A stretch of DNA of 6,948 nucleotides from Bacteroidota bacterium (GTDB lineage: Bacteria; Bacteroidota; Bacteroidia; Bacteroidales; Prolixibacteraceae). The position numbers and the translations under genes were made by a program. The notes beneath the pieces were generated by a model. The model ran no database searches and was not told where the DNA came from. It saw nothing but the letters and a program-made list of their open reading frames with translations. Below, piece by piece: positions 1 through 5,651 of the stretch (position 1 is its first letter; each line of letters opens with the position of its first letter). The DNA lies in NCBI GenBank assembly GCA_023488865.1, contig JAMDDG010000441.1:1-6948 (forward strand), in the 5' to 3' direction.

Positions 1-265
1 GATTTTTAAAGGCGTTTCCAAAATTTACATGAAAGAGATCTCCTCCTTTCAATTGAAAAGTCCGGCAAAACCGATCTTGACGGAAAATGGAATTGTCTTC
101 ATGGCTGAAAGCAAAGTAAAAAAAGGAACGGTAATCGCAGTCGGCGATCCTTGGATATACAACGAATACATCGACCATGCCTATCTTCCTGCAGATTTTC
201 AAAACCTGAAAGCGGCGGAGAATTTGACAGAATACCTGATCGGGATCTCAAGAAAGGCGAAATAA
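1..265 (+). CDS. C-terminal fragment of a probable GH88/GH105-type protein (accessory domain)
   Basis: The frame is open from the left edge (first full codon at base 2) to a TAA at 263-265, giving 87 visible residues, so this is the end of a longer gene whose start is outside the window. The ATG at 29 is internal: residues before it (IFKGVSKIY) fit the same fold, and there is no upstream stop. The visible part alternates beta strands and loops and contains G-T-V-I-A-V-G-D-P-W-I-Y-N-E-Y followed by a helix ending LTEYLI. From memory this GDPW.YNEY...LP..F...KAA.NL pattern closes some Bacteroidota unsaturated rhamnogalacturonyl/glucuronyl hydrolases, as a DUF4350/GATase-like accessory domain. 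The catalytic domain is not in view, so enzyme identity is inferred, not seen. It lies 151 bp upstream of the sigma gene with a promoter between, so it is probably a separate transcription unit. It could equally be the end of another protein carrying this accessory domain. Confidence 0.55.
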   Translation, partial: IFKGVSKIYMKEISSFQLKSPAKPILTENGIVFMAESKVKKGTVIAVGDPWIYNEYIDHAYLPADFQNLKAAENLTEYLIGISRKAK

Positions 266-310
266 CTTTTCCTGATTATTTGGTAGATTTTTTTTGACTT
301 GAGGCATTCA

Positions 311-346
311 GCCGTTGCTGCTGGATAGCGGCCTTTCTGTTTTTCT
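311..346 (+). terminator. weak intrinsic terminator candidate
   Basis: GCCGTT at 311-316 can pair with AGCGGC at 327-332 (six pairs, one of them G-U) around a 10-nt loop. A T-rich but interrupted tract, CTTTCTGTTTTT, follows. It sits 46 bp after the upstream stop codon, a sensible place to end that transcript before the sigma-factor promoter. The stem is short and the loop large, so the call is tentative. Confidence 0.3.
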
Positions 347-365
347 CATACTTGAAATTCAAAAA

Positions 366-399
366 TTTGCATATACAACAGTTTAAAAAGGTATATTTG
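366..399 (+). promoter_or_regulatory. Bacteroidota housekeeping-type promoter for the sigma/FecR genes
   Basis: TATATTTG at 392-399 is a perfect match to the Bacteroidota -7 element TAnnTTTG. TTTG at 366-369 matches the -33 element. The gap between them is 22 nt, slightly longer than the usual 19-21. Transcription would begin around 403-408, which leaves only about 10 nt before the likely TTG start at 417. A housekeeping promoter here fits the usual picture of basal expression of the sigma/anti-sigma pair. Confidence 0.6.
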
Positions 400-417
400 T
401 TGTAAACTGATTAAACT
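379..417 (+). repeat. inverted and direct TAAACT repeats around the promoter -7 element
   Basis: CAGTTTA at 379-385 is the exact reverse complement of TAAACTG at 403-409, with the -7 element inside the 17-nt spacer. TAAACT occurs again at 412-417, nine bases after its copy at 403-408, so the region has two direct copies and one inverted copy. The outer pair ACAACA (375-380) and TGTTGT (399-404) is a second, overlapping inverted pair. This could be a regulator-binding site covering the promoter and start codon, or an AT-rich coincidence; no known operator is recognised. Confidence 0.35.
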
Positions 418-968
418 TGACAAGCTATAAGGTATTTCCGGAAGACGATGAATTGGTCGTCAAGCTTCACAAAGGGGATATAGAAGCTTTCGACTTGATG
501 TATGAAAAATATGCGGGAAAGCTCTATGCCTTTACTTTTAAATATCTGAGATCAACCGCTGAAGCTGAAGAACTGGTTCAATCGGTGTTCCTCAAAGTTT
601 GGGAAAATTCAAAAAACCTAAGAAGGGAGAGCTCTCTGAAATCCTATCTGTTTACAATAGCTTACCACGAAACCTGTAATATTTTCAGGCGAAGAAGTTA
701 CCTGAAAAAATTTATTGACGGGCAATTAACCGAAAATTTGTATACTTCGAACGATACAGAAGAACAAATTGATTATTACTCTATATTAGAACAAGTTAAC
801 CAAATAATCGCTCAGCTCCCCGAGCGACAAAGAACCATTTTCGTGAAAAGCCGTCAAGAGGGTAAATCAAGCAAAGAAATTGCAGTTGAATTGGGTATTT
901 CATCAGGGACGGTAGATAACTACATTTCTGAATCTTTGAAGTTCATTCGGGAAAAAATGCATTTTTAG
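417..968 (+). CDS. ECF-family RNA polymerase sigma factor (RpoE-like, PUL-associated)
   Basis: This 183-residue protein has the two-domain layout of extracytoplasmic-function sigma factors. Region 2 is at about residues 26-93 (DLMYEKYAGKLYAF, then EAEELVQSVFLKVW, the core-binding and -10-recognition helices). Sigma region 4 is at about 124-178, with LPERQRTIF and the helix-turn-helix GKSSKEIAVELGISSGTVDNYI that reads the -35 element. It lacks sigma regions 1 and 3, as expected. Length is normal for the family. The frame has a TGA at 408-410, and the only start giving an intact first helix is TTG at 417 (or TTG at 453). The first ATG, at 498, would remove the helix before region 2. The adjacent fecR-like gene is almost certainly its anti-sigma factor, and susC/susD are the likely targets. 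Family call is secure; the exact start is not. Confidence 0.93.
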   Translation: MTSYKVFPEDDELVVKLHKGDIEAFDLMYEKYAGKLYAFTFKYLRSTAEAEELVQSVFLKVWENSKNLRRESSLKSYLFTIAYHETCNIFRRRSYLKKFIDGQLTENLYTSNDTEEQIDYYSILEQVNQIIAQLPERQRTIFVKSRQEGKSSKEIAVELGISSGTVDNYISESLKFIREKMHF

Positions 969-990
969 TATGAGATTCAACGATCCCGAG

Positions 991-1004
991 TGTATAACTA
1001 TACA
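991..1004. repeat. perfect palindrome TGTATA-AC-TATACA between sigma and fecR genes
   Basis: Six-base arms TGTATA (991-996) and TATACA (999-1004) are exact reverse complements separated by AC. The site lies 22 bp after the sigma stop and 47 bp before the fecR ATG. As RNA it could fold only as a short 5-bp, AU-rich stem, so protein binding to DNA would be the likelier role if it has one. No known binding motif is recognised. Confidence 0.3.
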
Positions 1005-1051
1005 GAAGGGGAAGAAAAATTCATTTCTGATTCCTTTCTTGCAATAACAGC

Positions 1052-2122
1052 ATGTTAAATCAAATAGATATAGATAGGATAGAACATTACGTCTGCGGAG
1101 TAGCAGATGAGAGTGAGGGAGCTTACGTGGAAGCACTTTTCTCGAGAAAGCAGGAGAATCCGGGTTTACTAAACCACCTTGAAAAAGATTGGGAAAATGA
1201 GCTTCAGCAATGCAATCCCGCAAATGTTGATCTTAACCATCTGCTGGATCATATCCACCGTCTCATTCGAAACAGAGAACATAATCAAAGAAAATCACCT
1301 GTTCATCGGTTCATCCGTCTTTATAGTAAGGTGGCAGCCATCTTGTTGCTCCCGTTGTTTATTGCCGGCGCCCTGACTTATGGCTATTTAAGGAAATCAA
1401 CCATTGTTACTGCTGGACAAATGGTTAGCTCTGAGATTCATGCACCTTATGGGGCCAGGGTCTCCTTTAATTTGCCCGACGGTACAACGGGCTGGTTAAA
1501 TAGCGGTTCAAGTTTAACATACACTTTGCCATTCAATAACAATAGAAAAGTTTCTTTGGATGGTGAAGCTTGGTTCGATGTTGTTCACAACGAAAAAAAT
1601 CCATTCAGTATCTGCACCGATAATTCAACGGTTAAAGTTTTGGGCACCAGTTTTAATGTAAGTGCATATCGGCGTGAACATTATATAGAAGTTGTACTCC
1701 AGCAGGGGAAAGTTGAATTCTATCACAACAATTTACCAGAAAAGGTGATCTTGTCCCCATCCCAAAAAATGGTATTCAAGGATGGGAAAGTTGATCTGTC
1801 GATGACAGACCCGTCAAAGTACAAGGCGTGGACAGATGGAAAGCTGGTTTTCAGGGGGGATAATATGGAAGATGTCGCCCGAAGAATTGAGCGTTGGTAC
1901 AATGTTAAAGTTATTCTGGCGGATCAGGATCTTGAAAAATATTCATTCCGGGGCACGTTCGAGGATGATTCACTGGAAGAGGTGCTCAGGTTGCTCAGCC
2001 TGACTTCACCAATTGGTTACACAATTGCCCCAAGGGTAATGAAATCCGACGGAACCTTTGAAAAAGAGATTGTTACTCTATACAAGAAAGCTAACAAAAA
2101 TAATAAAAACCAAGAAAAATGA
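1052..2122 (+). CDS. FecR-family anti-sigma factor
   Basis: A 356-residue inner-membrane regulator that holds the sigma factor encoded just upstream and releases it on a signal from the outer-membrane transporter. The cytoplasmic N-terminus (residues 1-88) contains the acidic, helical sigma-binding part typical of Bacteroidota FecR proteins. One membrane helix lies at about 91-113 (VAAILLLPLFIAGALTYGYL). The periplasmic FecR domain spans about 125-225, with HAPYGARVSFNLPDGTTGWLNSGS, LDGEAWFDV and VKVLGTSFNV. A C-terminal DUF4974 domain, related in shape to STN, spans about 262-325 (KLVFRGDNMEDVARRIERWY, then SFRGTFEDDSLEEVLRLL). The ATG at 1052 is the natural start; no Shine-Dalgarno is seen close by, and the purine-rich AGAAGGGGAAG at 1005-1015 is too far upstream. 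Length and architecture are normal. It lies 83 bp after the sigma gene in the same direction, and probably shares its transcript. Confidence 0.95.
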   Translation: MLNQIDIDRIEHYVCGVADESEGAYVEALFSRKQENPGLLNHLEKDWENELQQCNPANVDLNHLLDHIHRLIRNREHNQRKSPVHRFIRLYSKVAAILLLPLFIAGALTYGYLRKSTIVTAGQMVSSEIHAPYGARVSFNLPDGTTGWLNSGSSLTYTLPFNNNRKVSLDGEAWFDVVHNEKNPFSICTDNSTVKVLGTSFNVSAYRREHYIEVVLQQGKVEFYHNNLPEKVILSPSQKMVFKDGKVDLSMTDPSKYKAWTDGKLVFRGDNMEDVARRIERWYNVKVILADQDLEKYSFRGTFEDDSLEEVLRLLSLTSPIGYTIAPRVMKSDGTFEKEIVTLYKKANKNNKNQEK

Positions 2123-2155
2123 TAAGTATGAGGGAAAACTAAGAGTTATCAAACT

Positions 2156-2195
2156 AAAAAAATGAAAAAAGGAAATCGCGCCAACGATTTCCTTT
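2156..2195 (-). terminator. strong minus-strand intrinsic terminator shape (hairpin plus T tract) in the susC leader
   Basis: AAAGGAAATCG at 2168-2178 pairs perfectly with CGATTTCCTTT at 2185-2195, an 11-bp stem with the 6-nt loop CGCCAA. Read on the minus strand the stem is followed by TTTTTTCATTTTTTT, the classic intrinsic-terminator form. Read on the plus strand it is followed only by TAAAATCATCC, so it is a poor terminator for the operon but could act as a 5' stabilising or attenuating hairpin in the susC leader. There is no minus-strand gene upstream of it to terminate, which suggests an antisense RNA. Confidence 0.6.
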
Positions 2196-2197
2196 AA
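2162..2197 (+). CDS. possible 11-codon leader peptide (micro-ORF) ahead of susC
   Basis: ATG at 2162 opens a short frame encoding MKKGNRANDFL and ends at TAA 2195-2197. The hairpin at 2168-2195 lies almost wholly inside this frame, so a ribosome translating it would melt the stem. The stop is 44 bp before the susC ATG, and the frame differs from that of susC. The A-rich sequence just before it resembles the sequence before other starts in this window, and there is no Shine-Dalgarno. It may be a leader peptide controlling susC expression or simply a chance ORF. Confidence 0.2.
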   Translation: MKKGNRANDFL

Positions 2198-2241
2198 AAT
2201 CATCCTGTAGGAATCTTTTAATAAACAAACAGTTCAAAATT

Positions 2242-5200
2242 ATGAAAAAAAACGAACCAATTGGGGAATTTGCATTCCATTCCCTGAAAAAAACACTATT
2301 AATTATGCGTATTGCTGTAATTCTTTTGCTTGTTGGATTTCTGCAAACGCGTGCAAACAATGCCTATTCGCAGAAAACAAGGCTTTCGATCAACTTCTCA
2401 AATACTGAGTTGGTCACTGTTCTGGACAAAATTGAAAATCTGAGTGAATTCTATTTTCTCTACAACGAAAAACTGATCGATGCCAATCGAAAAGTTACGA
2501 TCGATGCCAAAGATGAAAAAATTGAAGAGGTACTAAAAACCCTTTTTTCAGGAACTGACGTAGAGTATTCCATTCTTGACCGTAAGATCATCTTAGCCCC
2601 TGCTTATTTGTCTGCAGTGCAGCAGGTCAGCAAAAAGGTTTCAGGGAAAGTCACCGACTCATCGGGAGCAACGCTCCCGGGTGTTTCTGTAGTGGTAAAA
2701 GGGACTACGACAGGGGTAATAACGGATAACAACGGAAATTACTCGTTGTCCAATATCCCTGAAAATGCAACTTTGCAATTTTCGTTTGTGGGGATGAAGT
2801 TGCAGGAGATTGCAGTTGGAAGTAAGACAACAATTAATGTTACGCTTGTTGAAGAAACAATCGGAATTGAAGAAGTGGTGGCCGTGGGCTATGGTACGGT
2901 AAAAAAGAGTGACCTTACCGGTGCAGTTTCATCCGTAAAAACGGGTGAGTTACAGCAAACCCCAATGACCTCTATTGATCAGGGCTTGGTTGGCCGTGCT
3001 TCAGGGGTTCAGGTTACTCAAACATCAGGCATGCCTGGAGCTGTTGCCTCAATCCGGGTAAGGGGAAGTAGCTCAATTCAGGGAGGGAATGAACCACTTT
3101 ACGTCATCGATGGATTTCCGGTATACAGTGGCGGTGGTTTCGGCAATACTGGTGGTAAAGTACAAATGAGTGGACTTGCAACAGTTAATTCCAACGATAT
3201 TGAGTCTGTTGAGATATTGAAAGATGCTGCAGCAACAGCTATTTATGGAGCCCGTGCAGCAAACGGGGTTGTGCTGATTACTACGAAAAGCGGGAAAAAA
3301 GGAAGCGACAAAGTTTCTTTTGAAGCTAATTATGGGATCCAAAACATAGCGAGAAAGATAGCTGTGATGGGTGCACAGGAATATGCAGCCTTAGTGAATG
3401 AGGCCTATACCAATGACAAACTTACAGCACCCTATGATGCAGCTAAATTAGCCCAAATTGCTACATTAGGACGTGGTACCGATTGGCAGGATAAGATATT
3501 CAGAATGGGGAAGACCCGAAACTACCAATTAACTATTTCCGGGGGTGACGAAAAAACAATATATTCCATTTCAGGAAACTATATGGATCAAGAAGGGGTA
3601 GTGATCAATTCACAATTCAAACGTTACTCAATCCGTTTAAACTTTGACAGGAAAATAAGTAATGCATTTAAAGTTGGCACACATTTTTCAACCAGCCAAA
3701 CCATTAATGATGCTGTTGCAACTGATGCGGGAGGCGAAGGTGGCGTTGTTACTGGCGCTATGAAAATGAATCCTATTCTCCCTGTTTATAGCGATGTTGC
3801 AACCGGGGTATTTACACAGGTGAACACCCCGGGAACCCTGGTTCCCAACCCTGTTGCGACAGCAAAAGAGCAAATCTTCAACAATTCAACGACAAGGTTA
3901 TTAGGGGATATTTATGGTGAGTGGCAAATTATGCAAGGTTTAAAAGTTAAGGTAACCTTCGGTACTGATATTTTCTACAACAAATCAAATCAATACACAT
4001 CTTCAACAATTTATCAGTCGAATGGTAAAGCAACAGGTACAGTTGGTGTCAACCGTTCCATTAACTGGCTAAATGAGAATACTATAAATTGGGCAAAAAC
4101 CTTGAACGGGATACACTCATTTAATGTTTTAGGTGGATTTACCCTGCAGCAAAACAATACAGAATATGTCATGGGATCTTCTTCTTCCTTTGTTAATGAT
4201 ATCATGAAATACAATAGCTTGGACGCCGGTGCTATATATAATCAGCCACAATCTTCGGCAGTGCAATGGAACCTGATGTCATATCTTGCCCGTGTAAATT
4301 ATTCCCTGATGGATCGCTATTTGTTCTCCTTAAATGCCCGTGCCGACGGTTCTTCGCGCTTTGGCGTTAACAATAAATTCGGATTTTTCCCATCGGGATC
4401 CTTAGGCTGGAGGATTTCAGAGGAAGATTTCTTGAAGCCGTTAAAAGGAATAATTACCAATTTAAAACTAAGATCCAGTTACGGTTTTACAGGGAATACA
4501 GAAATTGGCGTTTACCAATCATTGGCAACCCTGGGTAGTACCAGTTGGATCATCGGCAACCAATTAGTCTCCGGATTTTATCCGAACATAATACCAAACC
4601 CCGATTTAAAATGGGAGAAAACAGGTCAATTTGATGTGGGATTGGATTTGGGACTATGGAATAATCGGATTAGGGTTACTACGGACTATTATAGAAAGAA
4701 AACTACTGATTTACTATACAACGTAGCTATACCATCGGTTTCAGGTTATAGAACTATGCTCAAAAATATTGGAAGTGTTGAAAACAAGGGATTAGAATTT
4801 TCCCTGGAAACTGATAATTTTATTAAAAAATTTAGATGGACAACTGCCTTTAATATCTCATTCAACAAAAATAAAGTCCTTGCACTGGGTGGCGAGTCGT
4901 ATAAAGAAATGCCGGAAGGAGATGGACACTTAAAAACAGGTTCTTTCCGCCGTTTAGTTGTAGGACAACCTATTGGCGTATTTTATGGCTATCGCTTTGA
5001 TGGAATTTTCCAGAATGAAGAAGAAACAAAAGCACAAACCTCATCAACATCTCCCATTGGTGTTGGAATGCGCCGTTACAAGGATTTGAACGGGGACAAC
5101 AAAGTAGATGCCAACAATGACAGGGCGATCTTGGGAGACGCAAACCCTGATTTCTTTGGAGGCCTAACCAATACCTTCTCTTACAAAGGGATTGAATTAA

Positions 5201-5634
5201 ATGTCTTCCTTCAGTATTGTTATGGGAATGAAATATTTAATTACAATGCTATTGAGTTGGCAACCCCAACAGGCGGACAAAATGCTTATGCCAATTTAAT
5301 AAACAGATGGACCCCAACTAATCCAAGCACTATTTATCCTAAAGCAAACACAAACCGATCAGTATTGGTAAGTGATCTTTGGGTGGAGGATGGTTCCTAC
5401 CTGAAACTTAAAACACTTTCATTATCTTATAGTTTTCCCAATTTAAAAGTAAGGAACATACAAGGAATAAAAATTTATGTAACAGGTCAAAACTTACTTA
5501 CCTGGACAAACTATAGTGGTTACGACCCTGAAGTTAGTTATCGGGGGGCTTCTACCCTTCTGGCAGGTGAAGATTTTGGCGGCTACCCTCAATCTAAAAC
5601 ATTTATGTTAGGTGTTAAAATTGATATGAAATAA
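2242..5634 (+). CDS. SusC/RagA-family TonB-dependent outer-membrane transporter with STN signalling domain
   Basis: This 1130-residue protein is a 22-strand TonB-dependent channel that, with SusD, imports glycan oligomers across the outer membrane. In order: a signal peptide with an extended basic start and hydrophobic core at about 22-38, probably cleaved near AYSQ (41-44); an STN domain at about 47-118 (LSINFSNTELVTVLDKIE, KVTIDAKDEKIEEVLKTLF), the part that talks to periplasmic FecR; a carboxypeptidase-regulatory-like beta-sandwich at about 132-202 (SGKVTDSSGATLPGVSVVVK); a TonB-box-like EEVVAVGYG at 210-218; a plug at about 223-350 (IRVRGSSSIQGGNEPLYVIDG, IESVEILKDAAATAIYGARAA, NGVVLITTK); then the barrel to the C-terminus. 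A DLNGDNKVDANND motif at 948-960 is the acidic, Ca-binding-like loop common in this family. ATG 2242 is kept because the MKK...LKKTLLIMRI start is typical; an internal ATG at 2305 would also keep the signal peptide. It is intact, and 17 bp from susD. Confidence 0.97.
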   Translation: MKKNEPIGEFAFHSLKKTLLIMRIAVILLLVGFLQTRANNAYSQKTRLSINFSNTELVTVLDKIENLSEFYFLYNEKLIDANRKVTIDAKDEKIEEVLKTLFSGTDVEYSILDRKIILAPAYLSAVQQVSKKVSGKVTDSSGATLPGVSVVVKGTTTGVITDNNGNYSLSNIPENATLQFSFVGMKLQEIAVGSKTTINVTLVEETIGIEEVVAVGYGTVKKSDLTGAVSSVKTGELQQTPMTSIDQGLVGRASGVQVTQTSGMPGAVASIRVRGSSSIQGGNEPLYVIDGFPVYSGGGFGNTGGKVQMSGLATVNSNDIESVEILKDAAATAIYGARAANGVVLITTKSGKKGSDKVSFEANYGIQNIARKIAVMGAQEYAALVNEAYTNDKLTAPYDAAKLAQIATLGRGTDWQDKIFRMGKTRNYQLTISGGDEKTIYSISGNYMDQEGVVINSQFKRYSIRLNFDRKISNAFKVGTHFSTSQTINDAVATDAGGEGGVVTGAMKMNPILPVYSDVATGVFTQVNTPGTLVPNPVATAKEQIFNNSTTRLLGDIYGEWQIMQGLKVKVTFGTDIFYNKSNQYTSSTIYQSNGKATGTVGVNRSINWLNENTINWAKTLNGIHSFNVLGGFTLQQNNTEYVMGSSSSFVNDIMKYNSLDAGAIYNQPQSSAVQWNLMSYLARVNYSLMDRYLFSLNARADGSSRFGVNNKFGFFPSGSLGWRISEEDFLKPLKGIITNLKLRSSYGFTGNTEIGVYQSLATLGSTSWIIGNQLVSGFYPNIIPNPDLKWEKTGQFDVGLDLGLWNNRIRVTTDYYRKKTTDLLYNVAIPSVSGYRTMLKNIGSVENKGLEFSLETDNFIKKFRWTTAFNISFNKNKVLALGGESYKEMPEGDGHLKTGSFRRLVVGQPIGVFYGYRFDGIFQNEEETKAQTSSTSPIGVGMRRYKDLNGDNKVDANNDRAILGDANPDFFGGLTNTFSYKGIELNVFLQYCYGNEIFNYNAIELATPTGGQNAYANLINRWTPTNPSTIYPKANTNRSVLVSDLWVEDGSYLKLKTLSLSYSFPNLKVRNIQGIKIYVTGQNLLTWTNYSGYDPEVSYRGASTLLAGEDFGGYPQSKTFMLGVKIDMK

Positions 5635-5651
5635 ATTAATCTTTTATAACA

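Larger units (their letters stand above)
2156..2230 (-). ncRNA. candidate cis-antisense small RNA opposite the susC leader
   Basis: A minus-strand terminator shape (hairpin 2168-2195 plus T tract down to 2156) lies about 40 bp from a minus-strand match to the Bacteroidota -7 element, TAATTTTG, at complement 2235-2242, which overlaps the susC start codon. Together they would make an RNA of roughly 75 nt fully complementary to the susC 5' leader. Known precedent: Bacteroides fragilis DonS and similar antisense RNAs next to susC genes in sigma/anti-sigma-controlled PULs. Against it: I find no TTTG at the -33 position. The ends given here are estimates. Confidence 0.25.

Noticed and set aside
288..295. 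T8 tract after the upstream gene as an intrinsic terminator
   Set aside because: No stem of more than about four pairs can be drawn just before it; the hairpin at 311-332 is a better though still weak candidate.
903..1223. 106-codon minus-strand ORF across the sigma-fecR junction
   Set aside because: It overlaps two clear genes, has no recognisable domain, and reads as low-complexity antisense of coding sequence.
2119..2142. Seven-codon ORF (MISMREN) overlapping the fecR stop by ATGA
   Set aside because: Too short, with no supporting signal; overlapping ATGA alone is common in AT-rich DNA.
3073..4214. Several short minus-strand ORFs inside susC
   Set aside because: All lie opposite conserved plug and barrel sequence and have no start context or domain of their own.
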